Assembly: GCA_963750965.1 (NCBI GenBank)
Contig: CAVVSK010000024.1
Coordinates: 52,464-116,463 of the forward strand
Length of the DNA: 64,000 nucleotides
DNA from: CANKHA01 sp963750965
Lineage (GTDB): Bacteria; Pseudomonadota; Alphaproteobacteria; Rhizobiales; Xanthobacteraceae
Direction of reading: 5' to 3'
The notes under the pieces are model-generated. The model was given only the letters and a program-made list of their open reading frames with translations, had not been told where the DNA came from and searched no databases. Below, in pieces: positions 1 through 9,655 of the stretch; within the stretch, counting starts at the first letter, position 1, and every line of letters begins with the position of its first letter. The translations under genes were made by a program, and so were the position numbers.

Positions 1-1
1 T

Positions 2-889
2 TCGTCGACACCGATCCTGTATTACAACAAGCAACTTTTCAAAGTCGCCGGGCTCGACGAGAACACTCCACTCGCAACGTGGCCGGAGGTTGAAAAGGCG
101 GCGCGCCGGCTGCGAGCTGCCGGGGTGCCTTGCGGCTTCACCACGCACTGGCCCTCTTGGGTTCACGTCGAGAACCTCTCCGCCTTACACAATATTCCCC
201 TCGCGACACGGTCGAACGGAATGGCGGGGCTCGATGCCGAACTGACCATCAACAACCCTTTTATGACACGGCACATCGCAGCACTGGCGGAATGGCAAAA
301 GGGCAAAGTTTTTGATTACGGCGGGCGCGCCACACAGGCCGAGCCCAAATTTTCCAATGGGGAATGCGGTATTTTCATCGGTTCCTCAGGCCTACGCGGC
401 GACTTCCTCGCGAACGGCCGATTTCCCGTAGGTTACGGCATGCTGCCATATTGGCCCGACATGCCGGGGGCGCCGCAGAACTCGATCATCGGAGGCGCGA
501 CATTCTGGGTTCTGCGCAATCGGCCGGAGCCTGAATACAAAGGGGTGGCAAAATTATTCACCTTCCTGTCGCAGCCAAAGATCCAGGCAGCATGGCATCA
601 GTCGACAGGCTATCTCCCGATTACTGCGGCGGCGTATGAACTGACACGTGCCCAGGGCTTTTACGAGCGGAACCCCGGCACTTCAATATCGATCGAGCAG
701 ATCACGCAAAAGTTGCCGACCGAGAATTCAAAAGGGCTGCGGCTTGGGTCATTTGTTCTTATCAGGGATGTCATCGAGGATGAAATCGAGCAGACGCTAG
801 CCGGCAAGAAATCAGCTGCCGAGGCGTTAGATTCCGCCGTTCAGCGCGGCAACATATTGCTCCGACAATTTGAGCGCGCGAACCGATAA
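2..889 (+). CDS. ABC transporter extracellular substrate-binding protein (sugar/glycerol-phosphate type), 5' end outside window
   Basis: Periplasmic binding protein of the UgpB/MalE-like family that delivers a solute to an ABC importer. The frame is open from base 2, and its first residues (SSTPILYYNK.LFK.AGLDE) match the hinge segment typical of this family, so the gene starts upstream of the window; the first internal GTG at 125 is not the real start. Other family signs are the FSNGECGIFIGSSGLRGDF stretch (the binding-protein pattern before the GYGMLPYWPD motif) and a C-terminal helical end. The permease and ATPase genes must lie to the left if they exist. The substrate cannot be read from the sequence. 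The next gene converges on it from the right. Confidence 0.9.
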   Translation, partial: SSTPILYYNKQLFKVAGLDENTPLATWPEVEKAARRLRAAGVPCGFTTHWPSWVHVENLSALHNIPLATRSNGMAGLDAELTINNPFMTRHIAALAEWQKGKVFDYGGRATQAEPKFSNGECGIFIGSSGLRGDFLANGRFPVGYGMLPYWPDMPGAPQNSIIGGATFWVLRNRPEPEYKGVAKLFTFLSQPKIQAAWHQSTGYLPITAAAYELTRAQGFYERNPGTSISIEQITQKLPTENSKGLRLGSFVLIRDVIEDEIEQTLAGKKSAAEALDSAVQRGNILLRQFERANR

Positions 890-992
890 GAACGGCACTC
901 GGTCCCGCGCATTCGCCGGACTGATGTAGCGCAGGGAATGCAGATCTACCCTGCCCTTTTTACCCACGGACGCAATGTTGCCGCGAACGCGG

Positions 993-2474
993 TCAGTTTG
1001 CCCGCGTGCGTCCGGCAGAGGCGCCGGCGATCCGACCAAATACAGAACCGGAAGTCAGGCCCGTGCCGCCCGGATAATTGAAATAGAATAAGCCCCCCAC
1101 CAGCTCGCCTGCGGCGTAGAGCCCGCCGATCGGCTGGTAATCCGTGTTCAGCACCTCGCCGTCGGTCGTGATACGCAGACCGCCGAAGGTGAAGGTGATG
1201 CCACAGGTCACCGCGTAACCCTCATAGGGCGGCTGGTCGATGGTATTGGCCCAGTTGCTCTTGTTGATCGCTAGACCTTGGGTCTTTCGACCATCCTTGA
1301 TGTTGGGATTGAAGGGAATCTCGGCGCGTACCGCCGCGTTATATTCGGCGACTGTCTTGACAAACTGGGCGGCATCGACACCTTCGAGCTTACCGGCCAG
1401 TTCTTCGATCGTATTGGCGGTTACCTTGGTGATTTGACGGATCTTGTATTCGTCACGCTGCAGATGCTTCACCTTCTGGTCGAAGATCTGCCAGGCGAAT
1501 TGGCCCGGCTGTTCGAGAATAACGCGGCCGTATCGCGCGTAAGTGTAGTTGCGGAAGTCGGCGCCTTCGTCGAGAAAGCGCTTGCCGGTCGCGTTGACCA
1601 TGATTGAGAACGGATAAGAATGTTTCTGGAATTGGTCGCCGACCGCGAGGTCGCCGAATTCCGGCGCGTTCCTCTCCCATCCGACGGCGTGACAGCCTGA
1701 CCAGTTGCCGCATGGGCTGGCGCCTATCTCCAGCGCCATGCGAATGCCGTCCCCGGTATTGAAACGGGTTCCACGAACCTTGGCCAAGTCCCAGCCGGGG
1801 CCAAGATAGCGCGTGCGCCACTCCGGATTGGCTTCAAAGCCTCCGCACGCAAGCACGACCGACTTTGCCCGCAGCTCGCGGACTTCGCCCTCCTGCCGCA
1901 CGCGCACCCCCTCAACACGAATGCCGTCAGAGAGTAGCGCGAGTGCACGCGTCTGATAGAGAATCTCGATGCCCTGCTTTTTGGCGGCAGCCGTCAGCAT
2001 ATTGACGAGGCCAGGACCGCCGCCGACCGCATCCAGCGTGAGGCCACCCCAAAACTTGAACTTTCCTTCGATCTTGAATGCTTGCCGGCCGTAAATCGGA
2101 ATAAAACGCACACCTTTGGAGCGCATCCAGTTCAAGGTATCGAAACTGCGCGTAACCAGAAGTTCGACGAGATCCGGATCGGCGCGGTCCTGCGTGACAC
2201 GGGCCATGTCATCGAAAAACTGGTCCTGGGTATAGGTGCCGAAATCGGAAGTTGCGATTTCCTCCTCGGTAAGATCGGGGACGAGGGTCTTGATATCGTC
2301 GAGCCCGTTGTAGACGACGCGCATCGAGCCGGCGGTGAAGCGGCTATTGCCGCCGGATTCCTCTTCCGGCGCTGCTTCCAGCATTAAGACCGATGCGCCT
2401 TGTTCACGCGCCGCCAGCGCTGCGCAGAAGGCTGCATTGCCGGCACCAACAACAATGACATCGAAATCTGGCAT
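993..2474 (-). CDS. tcuA: FAD-dependent dehydrogenase, TcuA/fumarate-reductase flavoprotein family (tricarballylate dehydrogenase-like)
   Basis: Flavoprotein of the succinate dehydrogenase/fumarate reductase superfamily, 493 aa, full length for TcuA-like proteins. The N-terminus has the dinucleotide-binding fold VIVVGAGNAAFCAALAA, followed by the GGNSRFTAGSMR loop seen in TcuA-type enzymes. The C-terminus has the second FAD motif (GGLRITTDGEVLNTD, then GGLYAAGELVGG). TcuA oxidises tricarballylate to cis-aconitate; here the substrate is inferred from family and neighbours (an MmgE/PrpD protein and a TTT-type receptor), not shown. It lies head-to-tail with the MmgE/PrpD gene (88-bp gap), so the two are probably co-transcribed. 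Related family members act on 3-ketosteroids or urocanate, which remains possible. Confidence 0.82.
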   Translation of the reverse strand: MPDFDVIVVGAGNAAFCAALAAREQGASVLMLEAAPEEESGGNSRFTAGSMRVVYNGLDDIKTLVPDLTEEEIATSDFGTYTQDQFFDDMARVTQDRADPDLVELLVTRSFDTLNWMRSKGVRFIPIYGRQAFKIEGKFKFWGGLTLDAVGGGPGLVNMLTAAAKKQGIEILYQTRALALLSDGIRVEGVRVRQEGEVRELRAKSVVLACGGFEANPEWRTRYLGPGWDLAKVRGTRFNTGDGIRMALEIGASPCGNWSGCHAVGWERNAPEFGDLAVGDQFQKHSYPFSIMVNATGKRFLDEGADFRNYTYARYGRVILEQPGQFAWQIFDQKVKHLQRDEYKIRQITKVTANTIEELAGKLEGVDAAQFVKTVAEYNAAVRAEIPFNPNIKDGRKTQGLAINKSNWANTIDQPPYEGYAVTCGITFTFGGLRITTDGEVLNTDYQPIGGLYAAGELVGGLFYFNYPGGTGLTSGSVFGRIAGASAGRTRAN

Positions 2475-2562
2475 AGTCCCCGTCGCCTCAAGCTAAAAGC
2501 GGATGTACGAGCGTATCACGACTGGCATCCCGGCAGGCAAGCTCTGCAATTCGCAGGCGCCA

Positions 2563-3933
2563 TCATCCTTGCAACAAAGATCGAAGCTCGCGCACCGAGC
2601 CAAGCTTTTCAAGCTGTCCGACGGCGGCGATGAGACTTTCCGCCCGCGTGGCGCCGATGATCGGCTCAATCAAATCACGCGCCTTCGCCTCGATTTCCTG
2701 GGTGGTCATCGGATTGTCCGGGGTGCCGCGCACTGCCTTCGCATGATGACGCAGGCGCTCGCCCTTTTGCGTCGCTATCTCCACAATGGCCTGCCGTGCC
2801 GGGACGGCGGCGGCGAGTTCGTCGCTTGCAACGAGCGTGATGCGCCCCCGCACGGCCTGGATGCCCGGATCATCCATGCGTTCATGATCGTGCGAGCTTG
2901 CAAAGCTGATGCCGCCGTCGACAAGGGCGAGCGCCGCAAGATGCTGGACGCAGACGTCCGGCATGACGGCATTATCGACGATATGAATGCGATCGCTCGG
3001 CATGGTGATAACGACGGATCGCACGTCATCGCCGGTAATCCTGTGCGTTTCAACCAGCGAGCTTACGGCGTCGAGCACCGCTTGGATCGGCGAGCCAACG
3101 CACCACTTCTTGATCGAGGCCTGCATGATTTCGAACCGCGTCCCGAGATCGGCGGTCAGCCGGGCTGGCTCGGCGGATTGACCGAGCGCCGTGAAGAGAT
3201 TGTCGCGGCCTGAGAACGGATCCTCGACCGCGGAAAACCCGGCCTCGACCATACTGGCGGCACTCACCCCATTGCGCGCACCCATACCGCCGAAGTCGAA
3301 AGCCTTCTCTACGTGTTCGCTGTCGCGGTTCCAATAAGGCACTCCGGATGCCTGCTGCACCGCATAGGACAGCACGTAACGGACGCGTTGCGGATCGAAT
3401 TTGAGCAGCGCGGCAGCGGACGCGGCGGCGCCGAACGCCGGCCCCACACTATGCGTGCTGTGGCGGGTCGGCTTTTGCTGCGGATAGAGCGCCATCGTGG
3501 CCCGGGCGCCGATGTCATAACCCAGCGCCACAGCACGAAGAAAATCGCGCCCGCTGAGGTCGTGCTGTTCGGCGACTGCCAGGGCAGCCGGAACGATGCC
3601 GCAACCCGGATGAAACCGGCCGCCAAGATGGGAGTCGTCAGTCTCGTCCGCATGCGCCGCCATGCCGTTGGCCAAGGCCGCATTTGCGGCGGGAACCGCG
3701 ACCGAGGCTCCAATCACGGTCGCCTGCTGCGCGCCGCCGGCCTGGGTGACAAAGCCGGCGGCGAGCCGGCCGGCGCGAAGACGCGAACCCGATAGGATGG
3801 CGGCCAGCGTGTCCAGGATGTGCTGTTGGGTCTTCGTGGTGACCTGCGGCGGCAGATCTTGGTCGAGCGCCCGTGCGATGTATTCCGACAATCGCACGGC
3901 CTCGGCTGACAATTTACTCGGCGGTGCGCTCAC
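2563..3933 (-). CDS. MmgE/PrpD family protein
   Basis: 456-aa member of the family containing 2-methylcitrate dehydratase PrpD, MmgE and iminodisuccinate epimerase. The N-terminal helical domain has QHILDTLAAILSGS; the family hallmark follows as ANGMAAHADETDDSH with a nearby HPGCGIVPAALAVAE. The C-terminal lid domain (around residues 270-400) is complete. Family members act on di- and tricarboxylic acids, which fits the adjacent TcuA-like dehydrogenase and the tricarboxylate-type receptor downstream. It is divergent from the SDR gene, with about 90 bp between starts. The exact reaction cannot be assigned. Confidence 0.9.
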   Translation of the reverse strand: MSAPPSKLSAEAVRLSEYIARALDQDLPPQVTTKTQQHILDTLAAILSGSRLRAGRLAAGFVTQAGGAQQATVIGASVAVPAANAALANGMAAHADETDDSHLGGRFHPGCGIVPAALAVAEQHDLSGRDFLRAVALGYDIGARATMALYPQQKPTRHSTHSVGPAFGAAASAAALLKFDPQRVRYVLSYAVQQASGVPYWNRDSEHVEKAFDFGGMGARNGVSAASMVEAGFSAVEDPFSGRDNLFTALGQSAEPARLTADLGTRFEIMQASIKKWCVGSPIQAVLDAVSSLVETHRITGDDVRSVVITMPSDRIHIVDNAVMPDVCVQHLAALALVDGGISFASSHDHERMDDPGIQAVRGRITLVASDELAAAVPARQAIVEIATQKGERLRHHAKAVRGTPDNPMTTQEIEAKARDLIEPIIGATRAESLIAAVGQLEKLGSVRELRSLLQG

Positions 3934-4027
3934 AGGCCCTCTCGGTGCGATTTACTTCGATCAAAGTGCACTGCATATATACCAAAGCGCTCAACCTGTA
4001 ATTGGGCGAAAGCATAAGGGGACACAC

Positions 4028-4771
4028 TTGGCGAACAAACCGCTGGAAGGGCATGTCGCGGTCGTCACCGGCGGCGTGCGACGCATCGGCAAGGCCATCG
4101 GATTGTCACTGGCGCGCGACGGGGCGGCGGTCGTCGTCAATGCGCGGTCCTCGCGCAAGGAAGCCGAGGCGACCGCGATGGAGATCGAAGCCGCCGGCGG
4201 CCGTGCCCTTGTCCACCTCGCTGACATCACGGATGAGGCCGCCGTCGCCGGCATGTTCGAGGCGGCGATGAAACAGTTTGGCCGGATCGACATCCTGGTG
4301 AACAATGCAGCCAATCGTGAACAGGTGCCCTTCACCGAGATGACGTTCGCGCAGTGGCACGCCTACACCAGCGTCATCCTGGACGGTGCCTTTCTTTGCT
4401 CGCGGGCCGCGCTCCGCCAGATGGCCGGCGCGAAATACGGCCGCATCATCAATATCGGCGGCGTCAGCGCCCATATGGGTGCGGCGGAGCGAGCCCATGT
4501 GGGCACGGCGAAGGCCGGACTTGTGGGGCTGACGCGCGCGCTGGCGCTCGAATTCGCCGATCGGGGCATCACGGTCAATTGCGTGGTTCCCGGCCGGATT
4601 GGTGGCGAGCGTTCCGCCACCTCCCCCCACGGCGTCGCACCGCCACCCCCTGTTGGGCGCGACGGCTATGCCGAAGAAGTTGCCGAGATGGTGCGCCACC
4701 TATGTCTGCCGAACGGCGGCTACATCACTGGACAGACCATCCACGTCAGCGGTGGGCTCTATATGCCGTAG
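4028..4771 (+). CDS. SDR family oxidoreductase with altered catalytic motif
   Basis: 247-aa short-chain dehydrogenase/reductase. The N-terminus has the NAD(P) site VVTGGVRRIGKAIGLSLA (TGxxxGxG-like); NNAANRE follows, and the C-terminus GYITGQTIHVSGG is typical of FabG-like enzymes. I place the start at TTG 4028 because AAGGGG lies 6 nt upstream and the protein then begins directly before the cofactor fold; upstream in-frame codons run into the divergent gene. Oddity: the segment aligning with the catalytic YxxxK reads VGTAK, so the Tyr is absent while the Lys remains. A few SDRs with this pattern are annotated as 3-oxoacyl-ACP-reductase-like; activity is uncertain. Confidence 0.88.
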   Translation: MANKPLEGHVAVVTGGVRRIGKAIGLSLARDGAAVVVNARSSRKEAEATAMEIEAAGGRALVHLADITDEAAVAGMFEAAMKQFGRIDILVNNAANREQVPFTEMTFAQWHAYTSVILDGAFLCSRAALRQMAGAKYGRIINIGGVSAHMGAAERAHVGTAKAGLVGLTRALALEFADRGITVNCVVPGRIGGERSATSPHGVAPPPPVGRDGYAEEVAEMVRHLCLPNGGYITGQTIHVSGGLYMP

Positions 4772-4805
4772 CGCCTGGCCGTAGGGCCCTTACAGCCGCG
4801 CCGCT

Positions 4806-4980
4806 GTGCATCAGGCCCGGCGCGGCGTGCTGGATTGGATCGGTTGCGCGCTGGCCGGGAGCAGGCACAAGGAAATTCAAACGCAGAGGGCCGGCGGCGG
4901 CAACCAGGCGCATGTGCTTGGCCACCTTGCGCGCTTGCGGGGTGAGGTGCCCGCAGCCTGCGACAATCACGGCCTTGCCA
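4806..4980 (+). pseudogene. decayed N-terminal fragment of a second MmgE/PrpD gene
   Basis: A short open stretch between the SDR and the receptor gene reads ARRGVLDWIGCALAGSRH, then GGGNQAHVLGHLARL. These match the start of MmgE/PrpD proteins (the 'R..LLD.lGCALAGs' helix and the later 'G.a.vlGh..rl' strand). After about 55 codons the similarity ends and the receptor gene follows, so the remaining 400 residues are missing. I read it as a deletion remnant of a paralogue of the 2563-3933 gene. The match is by eye only. Confidence 0.4.
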
Positions 4981-5077
4981 AGCTGAAAACCCGCCTTTCC
5001 GGCGATATGAATAGTTGCCACAATGGGAAACAACAAGCCGAAATAATAATCCAATGAAATCGTGAGGGAGGAATGCA

Positions 5078-6055
5078 ATGAAGCACTACAGCCTTCTCGC
5101 TGGCGCGACGATCCTGCTCACGATCGCCGCCACCGGGCCGTCGACGGCACAGTATCAGCCGACACAAACGGTCGAATTCGTCGTGCATGGCGGTCCGGGT
5201 TCGGGCAATGACGCCTTTGCCCGCGCGATCGTCCAGATGATTGAGAAGGAAAAGCTCGCACCGGTACGCTTCCAGATCTCAAATCGGGTGGGCGGCGGCG
5301 GTACTGTGGCGGCGTCCTACATGGTGGGGAAGAAAGGCGATCCTAACGTGATCGGCCTTTATACCAGCGCTTGGATCTCCAACCCGCTGGCGCAGGCCGA
5401 AGCCACGTCACGGGTGCAGGACATGACTTCGATTACACGTCTTATCCTCGAGCCAGCGGTTGTGGCGGTGAGAGCGGAATCGCCATACAAAACGCTGAAG
5501 GAATGGATTGAAGACGCCAAAACCAAGCCGGGGCAGATGAAGCAATCAGGCGGCTCGGCGCTCGCACGCGATGCGCTGGTTTATCATTTGCTCATGTCGA
5601 ATACGGGAGCCAAATGGTCATTCATCTCCTTCCCTAGCGGCGGCGAGCGCATTGCGGCGCTGCTGGGCGGCCACGTCGATCTCTTGATGCTTGAGCCGAG
5701 CGAAGCCGGTGAGCTTTTGCGCGCTGGAAAGCTGCGCGCGCTCGCACAGATATCTGAGAAGCGCCTTCCCGGCTTCGAGCAGGTGCCGACCTTGAAGGAA
5801 GCCGGCGTCAACATTCCCGATGTTCCGCAGGCACGCGGCATCATTGGACCACCCGGTATGCCAGCCGAAGCAGTTGCGTATTTTGAAGACTTGATGCGCC
5901 GGGTAACAAAAACGCCGTCTTGGGAGAAATACCTGGAAGAGACCAAGATCGAAGGTGCTTTCCTCCCGTCAAAGGACAACGCCGCCTTCCTGGCGCAATA
6001 CGAGACGCAGTTGCGGTCGGTACTGCAAACCGCCGGGATCAAGACGGTTCGCTAG
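5078..6055 (+). CDS. tripartite tricarboxylate transporter substrate-binding protein (Bug family)
   Basis: 325-aa Bug/TctC-type periplasmic receptor. It has a signal peptide (residues 1-24, AATGPSTAQ cleavage region), then the family core: VEFVVHGGPGSGNDAFARAI, GGGGTVAASYM, and the C-terminal FPSGGERIAALLGGHVDL and GKLRALA. AGGGAGGAA-like purines lie just before the ATG. Such receptors serve TctAB-type membrane permeases or act as orphans; no tctA or tctB is in the window. Its position after catabolic genes for carboxylic acids suggests a tricarboxylate-like ligand. A strong terminator follows. Confidence 0.92.
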   Translation: MKHYSLLAGATILLTIAATGPSTAQYQPTQTVEFVVHGGPGSGNDAFARAIVQMIEKEKLAPVRFQISNRVGGGGTVAASYMVGKKGDPNVIGLYTSAWISNPLAQAEATSRVQDMTSITRLILEPAVVAVRAESPYKTLKEWIEDAKTKPGQMKQSGGSALARDALVYHLLMSNTGAKWSFISFPSGGERIAALLGGHVDLLMLEPSEAGELLRAGKLRALAQISEKRLPGFEQVPTLKEAGVNIPDVPQARGIIGPPGMPAEAVAYFEDLMRRVTKTPSWEKYLEETKIEGAFLPSKDNAAFLAQYETQLRSVLQTAGIKTVR

Positions 6056-6122
6056 CACAAGCCCGAGGCTTGGCCTGGGTTCGAGAAACCCTTCGTGTAA
6101 AGAGCAGCAGCGGATAAGAAAG

Positions 6123-6150
6123 AATGGCGCCGATCTTCGGCGCCATTTTT
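6123..6150 (+). terminator. Rho-independent terminator after the Bug receptor gene
   Basis: Perfect 10-bp stem AATGGCGCCG / CGGCGCCATT with a 5-nt loop (ATCTT), running into a T-rich tail. It ends the plus-strand transcription unit of the receptor. Confidence 0.82.
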
Positions 6151-6312
6151 CTAGCTTGCGGTAATTAGAAAAGCCACGGCGCATTGCTCCCGCTCTCCTC
6201 CCGTTTCACACTGGGCGACTGCGTTCATCATAAACAGCACACGATGCTCCGTGTTGCCTCGCTGTTCCGCTTCAAGCTCGTTGTCACTTCTCCACAAAGG
6301 CCGCTTTGACGT

Positions 6313-9300
6313 TCAATTGCAGGTGTAGAACGTCCGGATCAGGCTCCAGCCATTAAGCGTACCGGTGTCGCCCGACGCAATGTCCCGCACGGTGAGTTTC
6401 CAATCGCCCGAGGCCGGTTTACCGTCGAATGCGGAAAGCGGCTCTTCCGGTGTGAAGCTGCCGGTAAAGGGGGCGGTACCCGCTGAAATCGGCGTCACCG
6501 CGGAGTTGCTGAACACGGTATTTACCAAATTGTCGCCGCTTGAGCCTCGGCGGTTAAACAAGCGAACGGTCGTGCCGTCCGGCGACGTTAGATCGATTGT
6601 TAAATCTCCTACGAAGGGATGCGTCAGTGAACTGATCTGAACCCGCATATCGTAGATGAGGAGAGCGTTTGGGATGTTGCGCACCGAGGTTGCGCCGGTT
6701 GAAGAATTGTCAGGAATACTTTTCGGAACGTCCGTGGAGGCAAGCGTGGCTGGCGTTCCTGGCTTGCCGGTAGGTACCGTAAAGCGAAAGGTGAACGGCG
6801 CGCTGTTCGCAGTGCCAGTCACTGACAGCCGGACAGTTTTCCCACAAGTCAGAGTTGGCTTCACAGTCGCGGAAAAGGCTGGAGTGTTAAAGGCTATGGT
6901 GTTTGGAGCGATTGAACCGTAGTTGCTGGACCCTTGGGTAATAGTGGCGTCGGTTGTAGGTGCATGCAATGTGGCCGCGAACGGATTGATGACCTTGTTC
7001 CCTACGTTCTTAAGCCGTAACCGAATCTGAAATGGTTCGCCGCGCTCGACAACCCCGTCACCGTCGCCTTGCGAATTTACCGTGACGGCGCTCACCTGCA
7101 TCACGCCGGCGGACGTCCCCGCAGACGTCGCATTGGAAACGACAAGCGCAAAATCTTGGTCTGTGGTATCCGCATTCCCCCGCACGCCGTCTCCCACGAT
7201 GTTTTTAGCTATGACGCGGACCTTCAATGTTCCCCTGAAGCCTGCCGGAAGGAATACGTTCTCGACATTATTTCTTGGATCGGCGATGCCGCCGGTCGTC
7301 GATAAGCCGTTGGCGAAAACGTTCCCCTTGTAGACGTTGCCTCCCACGGTAACCTCAAGGTCGAGGTCGTTGACGAAAGCGTTTCCGCTCGTGAGACCGA
7401 CGGCGTCGGTCCACACCAAGGTTACGCGCAGCGGCTTCGCCACGTCGGCGATGGTGTAATAGCGCGAACTGACTTGGCCGGTAGCGTTGAACACAACTTT
7501 CTGATCGTAAAGATCGCGGGCGGTGCCGTCGACGAGATTACCAAGATTGATGCGCCCCCAGCCCTGCACTTGCGACGGAATAGGCTGAATGAGCGCGCCG
7601 CCGCTGCCTGCATCACCGCCGGCCAGATCCGTGGCGGTATTGATCATCAGCGCCTTGGTCATCGCGGGGCTGGGATAGGTGGTGTTGTTTCCATGATTCT
7701 TGCGAAACCAAGTGTGGATCAAGGAAGCGAAGCCGGAAGCGGCAGGAGCGGCCTGCGAGCTGCCGGACGCCAAACTGTAAAGCGTGCTGCCGGGAGGGTA
7801 TTGCTTAATGCAGGTTCCCGACCCGTTGTAGCTAGCCCCTGTTTGCGGTTGCTCTGACGTAACGTGCGTTCCGGGCGCGACAAGATCTGGTTTGATGCGT
7901 CCATCATCCGTCGGCCCCCGGCTCGAGAAATTGACGACGTCGCGGGCACTGTCTGAACTGAAGTCGGCCACGGCGCATCCGTCAGGCATACCGATAGGAC
8001 GGACACTTTCGGCGGCGCCGATTGTGATCACATTCTTAGCGGTGCCGGGACTGGCAATGGTATTTGCGCCTGAACCGGTATTCCCCGCCGAAACGACTTC
8101 TACAAACTGCTGATTTCCAGGCGTCGGCGGCTGAGCGTCACGCACAAGCGCATCCAATTCCTGAGAGAAACTGGTGTAGGCGCCTCCAGTCGCCGCACCC
8201 CACGAATTATTCGAGATACGTGCGCCAGATGCGTAAGCGAGGCTGTGCAGCGCTGTTATAGACGTCGTGACGTCGAATGCGCTGTTGCAATTGAAGATCT
8301 TCGTGGCACCGAGCTTGCCGAAGGGTTGAATTCCAAGCCCGTAATTAAAGAGCTGCGCGTCCTCGTGCGTGGGGCCGGTGCCGATATTGTAACCAGCGAT
8401 GATGCCCGCAACATTTGTGCCGTGGCCGCCACAATCACGCGCATCGCCATCCGCTGCCGTATGCTCCTGGGCATAGATGATGCGGCTTGCGTTGGCGGGA
8501 TTGCCGTTCTGATAGAAGGCGGGATGCGAGCCGGCAGGTGCAGGAACGATGCCCTTATCGACCCCTTCATCGGTAACGTCGACGATAACCGGACTCACGG
8601 TCGTAAAGCCGTGATCGATGAGAAACTGGCGATAACCCGTGCCGAGCACCGGCTTGAAGCTGGAATCCAATTGGCCGGATAAAATTATGCCTGAGCGCTC
8701 GTCATGCAATTTCGGCTCGACAAAGGCTTCGATTGCGACGACGCCGCCGAGCTCCGCCAGATCAGAAATTCTACTGGCATCCACCTGGATACGCTGCTGC
8801 ACAGTGCCGCCGGTTGGAACTTGGCTTCCGCGCGCGGTGGAAAGCCGCGCAATCTCCGCCCGCGCGGTATCGCCCGCCTTCCCCGCAGCAGTCGAGACCA
8901 CAACCTGAGTGATGCCGCTTTGCGCAATGCCGGGCCGCAGCTTGAACATCGCGCCATACGGCACCACCGCGCGCACAAAGCTCTTGCCTTCTGACGCAGC
9001 CAACGCCGACAGCGCCGCAAGCGCGCCGCTGGTTCCGATCACGAGTTGCGCGTTTTGCGGCATGTAGCCGACAAACTCGACGCCGGTGGCGCCGACCGAT
9101 TTGAGCCATTCCCGTTTCAACGGGCCGACAAAATGAACGACGGCCATTCCATAGCCTCCCCTGCTTGCTAGGCGCGGCGCCTGGCCGGCCTTTGCGAGCA
9201 GGTAAGGTGTTGCAATTACCGGATCGAAGGTGTGGGTGCCGATGCGGACGCGACGCATATCATCGCGGGGTTCACCGTCCAGCGCGATGAGCCGCTTCAC

Positions 9301-9540
9301 TTCCGCGCCTGTCGCCTCGACCAGCGTAAAGCTGCCGTAGCGCGCTACGACACGGATATTGGAGCTTGCGAATAGCTCCGATGCTTGTGGTGATGCAGGG
9401 ACGGTCAGCAGCCGCCAATACGTGGGCGCATCGGCCGTTTCTGCCGCTGGCGACGCGCCAGGAACTGACGCCAAGATAATCGCGGAAATAACAGCGAAGA
9501 GCCACGCACGAGCCGGTTTCCACCACATGTCGCCCCCCAT
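6313..9540 (-). CDS. secreted subtilisin-like S8 serine peptidase with C-terminal P/Homo B domain
   Basis: 1075 aa from the ATG at 9540, chosen because a signal peptide follows at once (WWKPARAWLFAVISAIILAS, cleavage near SPAAETA); an open extension upstream lacks one. Counting from this start, the catalytic residues appear to be Asp324 (VTDEGVD), His373 (GGHGTNVAG), Asn486 (SAGNTGS) and Ser594 (GSSQAAP, where most subtilases have GTSMAAP). After the catalytic domain comes a Ca-binding-like and Ig-like segment (DGDGVVERGE, then an NVGN stretch). The last about 130 residues are a proprotein-convertase P-domain (VGDLTIDLTSPDGT, GDWKLTVRDIASGDTGTLNGWSL). A large prodomain occupies about residues 40-290. 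It is probably exported; its target is unknown. Confidence 0.9.
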   Translation of the reverse strand: MGGDMWWKPARAWLFAVISAIILASVPGASPAAETADAPTYWRLLTVPASPQASELFASSNIRVVARYGSFTLVEATGAEVKRLIALDGEPRDDMRRVRIGTHTFDPVIATPYLLAKAGQAPRLASRGGYGMAVVHFVGPLKREWLKSVGATGVEFVGYMPQNAQLVIGTSGALAALSALAASEGKSFVRAVVPYGAMFKLRPGIAQSGITQVVVSTAAGKAGDTARAEIARLSTARGSQVPTGGTVQQRIQVDASRISDLAELGGVVAIEAFVEPKLHDERSGIILSGQLDSSFKPVLGTGYRQFLIDHGFTTVSPVIVDVTDEGVDKGIVPAPAGSHPAFYQNGNPANASRIIYAQEHTAADGDARDCGGHGTNVAGIIAGYNIGTGPTHEDAQLFNYGLGIQPFGKLGATKIFNCNSAFDVTTSITALHSLAYASGARISNNSWGAATGGAYTSFSQELDALVRDAQPPTPGNQQFVEVVSAGNTGSGANTIASPGTAKNVITIGAAESVRPIGMPDGCAVADFSSDSARDVVNFSSRGPTDDGRIKPDLVAPGTHVTSEQPQTGASYNGSGTCIKQYPPGSTLYSLASGSSQAAPAASGFASLIHTWFRKNHGNNTTYPSPAMTKALMINTATDLAGGDAGSGGALIQPIPSQVQGWGRINLGNLVDGTARDLYDQKVVFNATGQVSSRYYTIADVAKPLRVTLVWTDAVGLTSGNAFVNDLDLEVTVGGNVYKGNVFANGLSTTGGIADPRNNVENVFLPAGFRGTLKVRVIAKNIVGDGVRGNADTTDQDFALVVSNATSAGTSAGVMQVSAVTVNSQGDGDGVVERGEPFQIRLRLKNVGNKVINPFAATLHAPTTDATITQGSSNYGSIAPNTIAFNTPAFSATVKPTLTCGKTVRLSVTGTANSAPFTFRFTVPTGKPGTPATLASTDVPKSIPDNSSTGATSVRNIPNALLIYDMRVQISSLTHPFVGDLTIDLTSPDGTTVRLFNRRGSSGDNLVNTVFSNSAVTPISAGTAPFTGSFTPEEPLSAFDGKPASGDWKLTVRDIASGDTGTLNGWSLIRTFYTCN

Positions 9541-9655
9541 ATTCCAGGCCAGCAGCAAGACAGGCTGGGCTGAAATCTTCTCCGGAGATGGAGCTTGCAA
9601 CTTGTGGGCGTGAAAAAAAGCTAATATCTCGGCGCGGGCAAAAAGCCGAGCACAA

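Noticed and set aside
4746..5078. 110-aa minus-strand frame
   Set aside because: Antisense to the MmgE/PrpD-like remnant; no start context or family resemblance.
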